Shown one piece after another: positions 30,898 through 38,596 of a stretch of 42,922 nucleotides of DNA (position 1 is the stretch's first letter; each line of letters begins with the position of its first letter). The position numbers and the translations under genes are program-made. The stretch is from a virus, in IMG/VR virus record IMGVR_UViG_3300035703_000163, positions 1-42,922 of that record. One strand, written 5' to 3'. The notes beneath the pieces are model-generated. The model was given only the letters and a program-made list of their open reading frames with translations. It was not told the DNA's origin and did no database searches.

Positions 30898-32060
30898 TGG
30901 TAACTGGACCGTTCCAACAAGGACCTAGTACTGGGGCTACTGATGCTCTAAAAGCCGGTATCAGAGCAGATACAAGCGTTTACTTTAAGGCATACTCTCA
31001 AGACCCTCAAGCATTTATTATGACTGCTGGAACATTCTTTGATGACCTTCGTAAAGCGCGTACAGTACGCCCTGATATGTCAGACCTAGATGTTCTGCAG
31101 GCAAAGGTACGTGTTGCTGGACTTTCTAAAGGCACAACACCGATAGGTCAATTGTCTAATGAGGATGTCGCTGGAATAGCCCAGGTATTTAAAGAGGGCT
31201 ATGTCAACACCATGGACTGGAATACTGTCCTTGATAACAGAATTCAAAGCCCTTATGCCAAGGTTGGCGGGACAACATTCAGCAAGGAAATCTCAACAGC
31301 GCTCAAGCGCATTGACAAGACCGATGCAGAACAACGCCTTAACGATGCTTACTTTAAGACATTTGGTGTATACCCAACAACAGAGCAAATTATCAAGTTT
31401 AAAGACAAGTACAATGCTGAGGCTCAGCGCCAACTTGCCGAAACTAAAAGAACAAGAACTGCTACCGATACTGGTACTGCATCCTCTGGTCGCACAAAAG
31501 AAGAAGTCAGTGGCGAAGGATTCACTCAGGCAGAGTACGAGACATTCCTTGGTAAGTTCTTGGCTGATAACTATAAGATTACAGGCAAAGAAGAAAGCGG
31601 CGCTGTAAAGAATATTATGACAAACCTTAGAAGGGTTTACAAGGATAATCTTCTTCCAGAGCCTTCTACAAATGAATTGGCTACTATTGCTACAGATATA
31701 ATCAGAACTGGTAACGCTGAGATACAAGAACAAAAGTTAACCACCAAGATTAATGCTGTCAGGTCTATTGCTGCAAAGATGTACCCTGGATTAAAAGATA
31801 GTTTTGATTTAGGTACAGATTTAATCACAATTCTAGACCCTATTGTTAAGTCAACTAATAACTATCTTGGGACAAGTTTTGACAAGACCAATCCTATATT
31901 CAGCCAAATACTAAACTTTAATGACGGGAAAACTGTAAGAGTTATGAACTCTAATGAGATAAAGTCATTCTGGGAAACTTTGCCAGAGTTTAATACCAGC
32001 GACGCAGGCAGGCAGCAGGGCATATCAATTGCTAATGCCTTGAAGGAAGGTTTAAGGTAA
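30897..32060 (+). CDS. Candidate internal virion protein (387 aa)
   Basis: Overlaps the giant gene stop by one base. N-terminal DTSVYFKAYSQDPQAFIMTAG, then helices, a polar Thr/Arg/Glu-rich linker (TKRTRTATDTGTASSGRTKE) and a helical C-terminal domain (TTKINAVRSIAAKMYPGLKD). No family recognised. Co-located with the giant protein and the next coiled-coil protein, it probably belongs to the same internal or ejection assembly. Confidence 0.65.
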   Translation: MVTGPFQQGPSTGATDALKAGIRADTSVYFKAYSQDPQAFIMTAGTFFDDLRKARTVRPDMSDLDVLQAKVRVAGLSKGTTPIGQLSNEDVAGIAQVFKEGYVNTMDWNTVLDNRIQSPYAKVGGTTFSKEISTALKRIDKTDAEQRLNDAYFKTFGVYPTTEQIIKFKDKYNAEAQRQLAETKRTRTATDTGTASSGRTKEEVSGEGFTQAEYETFLGKFLADNYKITGKEESGAVKNIMTNLRRVYKDNLLPEPSTNELATIATDIIRTGNAEIQEQKLTTKINAVRSIAAKMYPGLKDSFDLGTDLITILDPIVKSTNNYLGTSFDKTNPIFSQILNFNDGKTVRVMNSNEIKSFWETLPEFNTSDAGRQQGISIANALKEGLR

Positions 32061-33379
32061 TGGCTAGAGTAACCGAAAGTGGTGGTTCTTCACTAAGTAA
32101 AGCATCAGTTGACAGAGCCAATGCTGCTGTAGAAGCAGCCCGTGCAAAAGTAACTGCTGCTCAAGGTAATCCTCTTAAGCAAGCACAGGCAATGATTTCT
32201 CTTAATGAAGCAAAAATCATAGCAGAAACAACAAATTTAAAGTTTCAGCAAAACGTTGCTGCTACAAATCTTGCCGGTGCAAAAGAGTCTCAAACTCAGT
32301 CACAGCAATTATTAAACCAGACTAGAGCAGACGCACAGGCTCTAGCCAAGTCAACAGGTGGCACTACAACCCCTACTCCAGATGGACGTGGACTGTATGT
32401 AAACCCACCTACTGTTGCTCAGCGTTCTATTATTAGCGCAACAGATACTCCAGTTGCTACTGGCAAAAGAGATTTTATCCTAGCAACTCTAGAAGAACTA
32501 GGAATACCTGCCTCTATTCAGCAGTCATCCCTTGCCTTCCTTGAGTATGTAATGGCTGATGGAATGTCAGAAGCAGAAGCCACAAGACTGTTGTATAACA
32601 ACAAGAGTTTTACTACAAAAAATGGATTGACAATTGAGTCTCCATTCTACAAAGAATTTACATACCTAAGAGAATATGCTCCTAAAACTGGAAGAGACAT
32701 TCCAACTCCAAAAGAACTTATGGCTTTCAAACTAGGCGTAAAAGACTTAGTTGCAAAAACTGGTCGTAGCCCAATCTATGCAAGCGAAGAGAGCATCCAA
32801 AAGTTCATTTCTAATGGCGTTAAGATTACAGACCTAGATACAAGATTCGCTGAGTATGGAGTGGCAGCCCTTGCTGCTGACCCTAACAAGGTAGCAACTC
32901 TTAAGAAACTTGGATATATCAATAGCAGCCAGGACCTTATTGACTTTTACGCTGACCCAACCATTGGACAGCAACAGTTTGAGATTAACCAGAAGACTGC
33001 TGCGTTTGCTCAGCAAGCCCTACAAAGAGCATCTGCTGGCATAACATTTGATGCTACTAAGATGAAGCAACTTGCAGCCCTAGCCGGTGCTACTGATGCT
33101 GGCGTTGGAGTAGGAACTGTCGAATCAACTGCTGCTAAAGCCTTTGAGAACATTGGTCAAAGACTAGCCCCTACAGTAATGCTCTCTGGAATTTATGAGA
33201 GAAACGCAGCCCTAACAGAAGATGAGAGAAAGACATTAGTCGAATCAGAACTCATCCAAGAAGAGTTTATGGGAATGCCTTCTGAAAAGCGCAAGAGACT
33301 CGGACAGCAAAATACTCTTGCATTCCAGGGTCAAGCAGGAACCACTCAGAGTTCCTTCCGTACTTCACAGATGTACTAA
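32060..33379 (+). CDS. Coiled-coil candidate internal virion protein (439 aa)
   Basis: Residues 1-100 are an Ala/Gln-rich helix (VDRANAAVEAARAKVTAAQG), strongly coiled-coil. Residues about 130-320 look folded (LATLEELGIPASIQQSSLAF, TYLREYAPKTGRDIPTPKEL). The C-terminal part is helical and ends polar (GTTQSSFRTSQMY). Together with its two upstream neighbours it fits a three-protein ejection set. One-base overlap with the previous gene. Confidence 0.65.
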   Translation: MARVTESGGSSLSKASVDRANAAVEAARAKVTAAQGNPLKQAQAMISLNEAKIIAETTNLKFQQNVAATNLAGAKESQTQSQQLLNQTRADAQALAKSTGGTTTPTPDGRGLYVNPPTVAQRSIISATDTPVATGKRDFILATLEELGIPASIQQSSLAFLEYVMADGMSEAEATRLLYNNKSFTTKNGLTIESPFYKEFTYLREYAPKTGRDIPTPKELMAFKLGVKDLVAKTGRSPIYASEESIQKFISNGVKITDLDTRFAEYGVAALAADPNKVATLKKLGYINSSQDLIDFYADPTIGQQQFEINQKTAAFAQQALQRASAGITFDATKMKQLAALAGATDAGVGVGTVESTAAKAFENIGQRLAPTVMLSGIYERNAALTEDERKTLVESELIQEEFMGMPSEKRKRLGQQNTLAFQGQAGTTQSSFRTSQMY

Positions 33380-33391
33380 TACAAAAGAATC

Positions 33392-33418
33392 CCCTCTGAA
33401 TCTATCGGCCTCAGAGGG
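33392..33418. repeat. Hairpin after internal virion genes
   Basis: CCCTCTGA 33392-33399 and TCAGAGGG 33411-33418 form an 8-bp stem with an 11-base loop. There is no T run, so it may slow transcription, stabilise the upstream mRNA 3' end, or mark processing before scaffold and capsid genes, which need higher expression. Confidence 0.6.
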
Positions 33419-33502
33419 CGTACAAGACCGAGAGTACAAGCCAATACAGATTCCCCGTCTGGATTGAGGTGTGCGACAACTACTAATAAGGGAGACAATC
33501 GC

Positions 33503-33979
33503 ATGAGCGATAACCGCGACAACTACTGGGAAGATGAAGACGAAGACGATACACCTACTGGTGCATTTGAATCGGATACAGACCTCGTTAAGAAACTACG
33601 TAAGGCTCTAAAGGCTGAACAGCGTAAGAACAAGGACCTAGAAACTTCATATGGTGAACTCACCAAAGCCCAAAAAGAGCGGATTCTAAAGGACGTACTT
33701 TCGTCCAAGGGTGTTAATCACAAGATTGCACAGTTTATTCCAGCAGATATCGAGGCATCTGAAGATGCTATTAACGCCTGGCTTGATGCTAATGGTGATG
33801 TATTCGGATACACACCAACACCAAAGCCAGCAGTAAACCAACAAGATATTGCTTCTATGCAGAAGATGGACGCTGTGCTAACAGGTGCTGAAACATCCGC
33901 AACTTCGGACGATTTACAAAATCGTATTGCTAACGCAGAATCCGAAGAAGAAATCTTATCAATCCTCAGCGGTCAATAA
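33503..33979 (+). CDS. Scaffold protein
   Basis: 158 residues from ATG 33503 (GGGAG upstream; the ATG at 33464 lacks a site). The N-terminal 25 residues are very acidic (YWEDEDEDD), then a coiled coil (LVKKLRKALKAEQRKNKDLE), a small middle unit (FIPADIEASEDAINAWLDAN) and a polar end with SEEEILSILSGQ. Acidic start, coiled coil and place directly before the capsid gene match phage scaffolds. Confidence 0.82.
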   Translation: MSDNRDNYWEDEDEDDTPTGAFESDTDLVKKLRKALKAEQRKNKDLETSYGELTKAQKERILKDVLSSKGVNHKIAQFIPADIEASEDAINAWLDANGDVFGYTPTPKPAVNQQDIASMQKMDAVLTGAETSATSDDLQNRIANAESEEEILSILSGQ

Positions 33980-34013
33980 ACCGCACACTTAACCAGAAAG
34001 GAGATATCTCCAA

Positions 34014-35201
34014 ATGGCAGATGTCTTTACTACCACAACCTCTGGGTTAGGTTCCAATCTTGTAACTTTGGCTTACGATAAGTTGATTGAACTCAACCTT
34101 CGTTCAGTACCACAGTTCCGTGCAATCGCGGACAAGAAAATCGGAAACCCAACTCACGACGGTTCTTCAATTCGTTTCCAGTTCCACAACGATATTTCTG
34201 ACACCTCAATCGCAGGTGCAACTCTCGCTGAAACTGTAGACCCAGATGCAGTAGCACTACCAGCAACCACAACACTTGATGTGTCACAGGTTGAACTTGG
34301 TCGTGTAGTACTCCCAACACGCAAGTTGGCACTTATGACACTTGCAGATGTTGACCCATGGATTGCAAACGCAGTCTCATTCAACATGGCAACAACACTT
34401 GACAACGGTATCGCTGCTGTTCTTGATGCAGGTACAAACGTCATCCGCGAATCTGGCGGAGCACTTTCAACAACTGCTGCTAAGTCAACAATTGACACAA
34501 CAGATACCTTCAAGGGACGCGATGTTCGCTACGCAGTAACTAAGTTGCGCGCTGCTAACGTTGTAACCCGTGGCGGAATGTATGTTTCATACATCCACCC
34601 AGAAGTCTCACACGACCTTCGTACAGAGACAGGTAACAACATCTGGCGTACACCACATGAGTACCAGAACGCTGGTCCACTTCTTGCTGGTGAACTCGGA
34701 GCATGGGAAGGTGTCCGTTTCATCGAGACACCACGCATGACAAACACAATCTCAGGTAAGGCTCTCACAGCACTTGCTACTGCTCCAGCAGTAAGCGGTG
34801 TTTCAGGCGCATTCACAATCGTCGTTGCAAACGGCGCATTCGGTGGACTCGCTGAGGTTGGAGATGCTATCTCTGGAACTAACGTAGGTTCAGGTGCTTT
34901 GATTACAGCAATTGAAGTTGGTACAACAAACACAACACTTACAGTGTCTGTTGCTAACTCAGGAACTGTTGGAACAAACACACTTACAGTTACTCCAAAG
35001 GCTCGTGTTTACAACACCTACGTACTCGGACAGCAAGCACTTGCTGAAGCAGTATGGAAGGAACCAGGTATTGAATTTGGTAACGTTGTTGACAAGTTGA
35101 ACCGCTTCCGCCCAGTCGGCTGGCACGGTATCATCAACTGGTCAATCTATCGTCCAGAGGCTCTATACCGCATCGAAACTGCTTCATCAGTTCGTGCATA
35201 A
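34014..35201 (+). CDS. Major capsid protein (N4-gp56-like)
   Basis: 395 residues with a strong AAGGAGATATC. The N-terminal arm and E-loop region (GSSIRFQFHNDISDTSIAGA), the YVSYIHPEVSHDLRT segment and GELGAWEGVRFIETP (226-240) are typical of the N4-gp56 branch of HK97-fold capsid proteins. Residues about 245-329 are a Gly/Ala/Thr/Val-rich beta segment inserted before the last domain, which may be a surface-exposed extra domain. C-terminal WHGIINWSIYRPEALYRIE closes the fold. Confidence 0.9.
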   Translation: MADVFTTTTSGLGSNLVTLAYDKLIELNLRSVPQFRAIADKKIGNPTHDGSSIRFQFHNDISDTSIAGATLAETVDPDAVALPATTTLDVSQVELGRVVLPTRKLALMTLADVDPWIANAVSFNMATTLDNGIAAVLDAGTNVIRESGGALSTTAAKSTIDTTDTFKGRDVRYAVTKLRAANVVTRGGMYVSYIHPEVSHDLRTETGNNIWRTPHEYQNAGPLLAGELGAWEGVRFIETPRMTNTISGKALTALATAPAVSGVSGAFTIVVANGAFGGLAEVGDAISGTNVGSGALITAIEVGTTNTTLTVSVANSGTVGTNTLTVTPKARVYNTYVLGQQALAEAVWKEPGIEFGNVVDKLNRFRPVGWHGIINWSIYRPEALYRIETASSVRA

Positions 35202-35222
35202 TCTAAGTATTTAGATGGGTGG

Positions 35223-35242
35223 GGCTAGGGGAAACTCTAGCC
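35223..35242 (+). terminator. GAAA-tetraloop hairpin after capsid gene
   Basis: GGCTAGGG pairs with CTCTAGCC (one G-U) around GAAA, followed by TTATCC. It is a weak terminator or mRNA-stabilising hairpin that could set the high capsid to low connector ratio. Confidence 0.55.
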
Positions 35243-35270
35243 TTATCCATAAAACGGCTTAGGAGGCTAA

Positions 35271-35522
35271 ATGGCATACAGGTTTACAACACCCACAGTC
35301 AGCGAAGGACCTGCTGGCGAAGGGCGTCTATTCAGCCGCTACAGGCTCGTACGGGGCATAACAGTCCTAAAGATAGACGGAGAGTACTACGAAGTCCGAT
35401 TCCCCTCCTCAGAGGAGATTGCGGATGCAGATGTTGCGTATATCGGGGGATATTCGTATGAAGTCAGCCTAGGGGAGAAGACAGACCTTGAGGCTGCAGG
35501 ATACACGGTGGAGACTATATAA
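35271..35522 (+). CDS. Small head-region protein (83 aa)
   Basis: AGGAGG lies just before the ATG. MAYRFTTPTVSEGPAGEGRL, FSRYRLVRGITVLKI, then YEVRFPSSEEIADADVAYIG and GGYSYEVS, ending LEAAGYTVETI. I recognise this pattern from actinobacterial phages with similar capsids, where it follows the capsid gene; function unknown, possibly a head decoration or completion protein. Confidence 0.7.
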   Translation: MAYRFTTPTVSEGPAGEGRLFSRYRLVRGITVLKIDGEYYEVRFPSSEEIADADVAYIGGYSYEVSLGEKTDLEAAGYTVETI

Positions 35523-35960
35523 GTGTGTGAACATATCAGTAAGGTGCTTGAATGGGGATTCACTGACGCTCACGACTACAAGGTTACAAAGTATGGATGC
35601 TTGAACTGCGATGAGGTTTCAGACGTACCATTCCCGTCAGAAGCAATCGCCGTTGACCATACCGCCTGTGGTGGACCAGAAGTCTGCTTCGGGTGCAAGG
35701 CAGCAGGACTCTTGTTGAATACGGGGGACGCTTCCTCACAGAAGCAAACCACCAACAAGAAGTGGGAAGGCGAGTTAGAAGCCTACCGCAAGGCAAGGTC
35801 TGAAGGAATACAGCCAGCAGGTACAACCTTAAAAGCAGTTCAAGAGGCTCAAAGAGCATCTGATTCTATGGGTTCTGCTTATGACGCTACTACCATGCCC
35901 GACACAAACATAATCCAAAACAAAACAGTATCTAAACTCAAGGAAGTAGGAGCAATATAA
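35523..35960 (+). CDS. Zinc-finger-containing head-region protein
   Basis: 145 residues from GTG 35523, directly after the previous stop. C2 and H4 with CLNC, then HTACGG and CFGC form a zinc module in the first 60 residues. The remainder is helical and polar (WEGELEAYRKARSEGIQPAG, LKAVQEAQRASDSM). Function unknown; likely a minor head or adaptor protein. Confidence 0.65.
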   Translation: MCEHISKVLEWGFTDAHDYKVTKYGCLNCDEVSDVPFPSEAIAVDHTACGGPEVCFGCKAAGLLLNTGDASSQKQTTNKKWEGELEAYRKARSEGIQPAGTTLKAVQEAQRASDSMGSAYDATTMPDTNIIQNKTVSKLKEVGAI

Positions 35961-36121
35961 TGCCAATGGTAAACGGAAAAGAATTCGCATACACCGCTAA
36001 GGGTATGAAGGCAGCCAAGATGGAAGCCAAGAAGTCAGGCAAGAAGATGGTCAAGAAGACCGCTAAGAAGAAGACCATGAAGAAGGCGGCTCCACGTCGC
36101 GGACTATTTGGCGGCATGTAA
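35960..36121 (+). CDS. Lys-rich small protein (53 aa)
   Basis: MPMVNGKEFAYTAKGMKAAK followed by repeated KK units (KKSGKKMVKKTAKKKTMKKA) and a PRRGLFGGM end. Overlaps both neighbours by one base (TAATG). Charge and location fit a DNA-binding, packaged virion protein (inference). Confidence 0.7.
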   Translation: MPMVNGKEFAYTAKGMKAAKMEAKKSGKKMVKKTAKKKTMKKAAPRRGLFGGM

Positions 36122-36309
36122 TGGCTAAGAAGAAGAACGAATCAATTTTTGATAAAGTTTACGATTACGGTGCAACAGTAACAAAAAGTTATCGTAAGTG
36201 GAACAACCTACAGAACTCACCTGCAAGAAGCCCAGAGGCTGGACAATTTTGGGGAGCCGTACTACAAAATCGTAAGTACAACTCCAAAGGTCAGCAGATG
36301 AAAAAGTAA
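36121..36309 (+). CDS. Basic small protein (62 aa)
   Basis: MAKKKNESIFDKVYDYGATV, SYRKWNNLQNSPARSPEAGQ, FWGAVLQNRKYNSKGQQMKK. Basic with aromatic residues. Coupled by TAATG on both sides. No known function; part of a run of seven basic genes. Confidence 0.65.
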   Translation: MAKKKNESIFDKVYDYGATVTKSYRKWNNLQNSPARSPEAGQFWGAVLQNRKYNSKGQQMKK

Positions 36310-36446
36310 TGAAAAAACTTACTACTGCTCAGAAGTATAATCAGTTAAAGCGCCAGACAGAATCTGCTGGCATGACAGTAACTGAAAAAAATGGAAAGTT
36401 AGTAGTCTCTCGTAAAAGGAAAAAGAATGCCAAAGGCAAAGCCTAA
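36309..36446 (+). CDS. Basic small protein (45 aa)
   Basis: MKKLTTAQKYNQLKRQTESA, then MTVTEKNGKLVVSRKRKKNAK. A helix followed by two short strands and a basic tail. Overlaps the previous gene by one base and the next by 20. Its 3' end carries the AAAAGGAAAAAG ribosome site of the next gene. Unknown function. Confidence 0.6.
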   Translation: MKKLTTAQKYNQLKRQTESAGMTVTEKNGKLVVSRKRKKNAKGKA

Positions 36447-36612
36447 ATCTAAAGTTAATGCTGCAGGTAACTACACCAAGCCTGGTATGAGAGCCGCACT
36501 ATTCAAGAAGATTAAGGCTGGCTCTAAAGGTGGAGACCCTGGAGAATGGTCTGCTCGTAAGGCTCAGTTGCTTGCTGTTCAGTACAAGAAGGCAGGCGGG
36601 GGCTACAGATAA
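36427..36612 (+). CDS. Conserved basic phage protein (61 aa)
   Basis: MPKAKPKSKVNAAGNYTKPG, MRAALFKKIKAGSKGG, WSARKAQLLAVQYKKAGGGY. The NYTKPGMR...FKKIKAG...W.ARKAQLLA..YK pattern is widespread in phages of aquatic bacteria and usually lies near other basic proteins. Probably a nucleic-acid-binding virion component (inference). Confidence 0.75.
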   Translation: MPKAKPKSKVNAAGNYTKPGMRAALFKKIKAGSKGGDPGEWSARKAQLLAVQYKKAGGGYR

Positions 36613-36848
36613 TGGCACTTGCTAAATCTCAGCAGTCACTCAAGAAGTGGACTGCACAGAAGTGGAAGACTTCTGATGGCAAGCCGTCGAAGGGCAAGAA
36701 AAGATATTTACCTGCTGCTGCATGGGCTGCTTTAAGCCCAGCAGAGAAAGCCGCTACCAACAAGGCTAAAGCCAAAGGTAACGCAAAGGGTAAGCAGTTC
36801 GTAAGGCAACCTAAAGCAATCGCAAAGAAAACAAAAGGTTACAGATGA
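36612..36848 (+). CDS. Conserved basic phage protein (78 aa)
   Basis: MALAKSQQSLKKWTAQKWKT, SDGKPSKGKKRYLPAAAWAA, LSPAEKAATNKAKAKGNAKG. The QQSLKKWT.QKW.TSDGKPS and RYLP..AW..LSPAEKAATN blocks are a recognised small phage protein family of unknown function. Very basic. One-base overlap upstream, ATGA overlap downstream. Confidence 0.75.
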   Translation: MALAKSQQSLKKWTAQKWKTSDGKPSKGKKRYLPAAAWAALSPAEKAATNKAKAKGNAKGKQFVRQPKAIAKKTKGYR

Positions 36849-37123
36849 AAGACTCACGTTTAACTCGGGCAGGAGTAGCAGGCTATAACAAGCCTAAGCG
36901 TACTCCTAGCCACCCTACTAAGTCACACGTTGTTGTGGCTAAGGTAGGTAGCCAGGTTAAAACCATTCGCTTTGGTCAACAAGGCGTTTCTGGCTCACCT
37001 AGAAAAGCAGGAGAATCTGCTGCCAATGCAGCACGTCGTAGGTCTTTCAAAGCAAGACATGCAAGCAATATATCCAAAGGAAAAATGAGTGCCGCATATT
37101 GGGCAGATAAGGTGAAATGGTAA
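36845..37123 (+). CDS. Conserved basic phage protein (92 aa)
   Basis: MKDSRLTRAGVAGYNKPKRT, PSHPTKSHVVVAKVGSQVKT, IRFGQQGVSG, then RRRSFKARHASNISKGKMSA and AYWADKVKW. I recognise the whole layout from many unrelated tailed phages (SRLTRAGV.GYNKPKRTP.HP.KSH.VVAK...K.IRFGQQG). Function unknown; its recurrence among phages suggests a conserved virion or DNA-packaging role. Confidence 0.8.
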   Translation: MKDSRLTRAGVAGYNKPKRTPSHPTKSHVVVAKVGSQVKTIRFGQQGVSGSPRKAGESAANAARRRSFKARHASNISKGKMSAAYWADKVKW

Positions 37124-37668
37124 TGGCAATAGCAAGAGGTTCATCAATGGGTGGCGGAAAAGCATCTAAGAAAATTGTAGTAAAACAAGACATGATTGAC
37201 TTCATCAAGAACCAGGGTATGACAGCAGCGCTTAAGCGCGCTGGAGAACTCAAGGCTAAAGGTGGAAAAGGCGAAGCAGAATTCCTTGAAGGCGTTAAGC
37301 GTATGTACGGAGCAAGCCGCCTAGAGGCTGCAGCCGCAAAGGCTTCTGCAGGCGCTGCAAAGGCAGTACCAAGCACACGCCGTAAGTATGGAACACCAAA
37401 CGTAACATCTAAGCCACAAATGGTAGACGCTAGAGGTCGTAATGCAGTTAAACCTGCAGAAAACAGACGAGTAATGGGTGGAACAGCACAGCAAAGAGCA
37501 CAAGCAGCAGCACGTGCAGGTGGAAACCTTAACGTTAACCGTACAACAACTGCAGCAAAGCCTACACCTAAAACAGCAGCACAAAAAGCAGCAGAGGCTG
37601 CTATGGCAAAGAAGCGTCGTGAAGCAGCCGCAGCCGCAATAAAGCGCGCTGGCGGACGTCAAGCCTAA
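37123..37668 (+). CDS. Ala/Lys/Arg-rich protein (181 aa)
   Basis: Start at ATG 37123 (TAATG with previous gene); ATG 37117 is in frame. MAIARGSSMGGGKASKKIVV, a helix (DMIDFIKNQGMTAALKRAGE), then histone-H1-like low complexity (AAAAKASAGAAKAVPSTRRK; AAQKAAEAAMAKKRREAAAA). It closes the run of basic genes. Likely to bind DNA inside the capsid (inference). Confidence 0.7.
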   Translation: MAIARGSSMGGGKASKKIVVKQDMIDFIKNQGMTAALKRAGELKAKGGKGEAEFLEGVKRMYGASRLEAAAAKASAGAAKAVPSTRRKYGTPNVTSKPQMVDARGRNAVKPAENRRVMGGTAQQRAQAAARAGGNLNVNRTTTAAKPTPKTAAQKAAEAAMAKKRREAAAAAIKRAGGRQA

Positions 37669-37687
37669 CAATAATTAAAGGATAACA

Positions 37688-38593
37688 ATGACAACAACCT
37701 ATGCCAATTTGGTAGATGAGATTCTTCTCAATCTAGCAGGCTATACATTAAGGCAAGACCGCGCTACGCACTTGACCCAAGATGTTACTTCTACAGGGCT
37801 GGGTCTCAGCCTTGCTAGCGTCAGTAATATTGGCATGGGAACGATTGAAATTGAAGACGAGTTGCTGTGGATTGATTCGTATGACAGAATCTCTTCTACA
37901 GCAACCGTCGCTCCTTATGGTCGTGGGTATCAGGGTACAACTCCAGCAGCACACACAACAAATACCAAGGTAGTAATCGCTCCAACATTCCCACGCGCTA
38001 CAGTAAAGAAGGCTATCAATGATACAATTGATGCTGTATTTCCTAACCTCTTCGGGGTTGGTGTTCACACATTTAACTTTAATACCGCTGTCACAACATA
38101 CTCACTTCCTGCAGACTCTGAGACAATCCTTTACGTCTCATGGAAGTCAACAGGACCAACGCAAGAGTGGGTTCCTGTAAGAAACTGGCGTCAAGACTCT
38201 TTTGCAAATGCAACATCATTTGCTACTGGTCAGACTATCTCAATCTATGACCGCATCGATGCAGGTCGTACAGTCCAGGTTTACTACACTAAGAAGCCAA
38301 CTACCCTGACAGCATCAGGTCCAAGCGCTACATTTGAATCCGTCACAGGTTTACCTTCATCCTGTAAGGACGTTATCGTGTATGGCGCTGCCTACCGACT
38401 TGCCGCATTTATTGACCCAGGTCGCCTTAACTATAATTCTGCAGAAGCAGACAACGCAGACACTAAGATTCAATACGGTTCTGGTGCATCTACTGCACGT
38501 TTCCTTCTTGCTCTATTTCAGCAACGCCTTAACGAAGAAACTAAGAAGTTGCGCGATGTTTATCCAACCCGAATCCACTACACGAGGTACTAA
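37688..38593 (+). CDS. Head-tail connector / tail tubular-like protein
   Basis: 301 residues with AAAGGATAAC upstream. N-terminal TTTYANLVDEILLNLAGYTL, RGYQGTTPAAHTTNTKVVIA (loop-strand), then PRATVKKAINDTIDAVFPNL, a beta-rich middle (TTYSLPADSETILYVSWKST) and a helical end (FLLALFQQRLNEETKKLRDV). This order resembles adaptor proteins that link portal to tail in short-tailed phages. It precedes the fibre gene. Confidence 0.68.
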   Translation: MTTTYANLVDEILLNLAGYTLRQDRATHLTQDVTSTGLGLSLASVSNIGMGTIEIEDELLWIDSYDRISSTATVAPYGRGYQGTTPAAHTTNTKVVIAPTFPRATVKKAINDTIDAVFPNLFGVGVHTFNFNTAVTTYSLPADSETILYVSWKSTGPTQEWVPVRNWRQDSFANATSFATGQTISIYDRIDAGRTVQVYYTKKPTTLTASGPSATFESVTGLPSSCKDVIVYGAAYRLAAFIDPGRLNYNSAEADNADTKIQYGSGASTARFLLALFQQRLNEETKKLRDVYPTRIHYTRY

Positions 38594-38596
38594 AAT

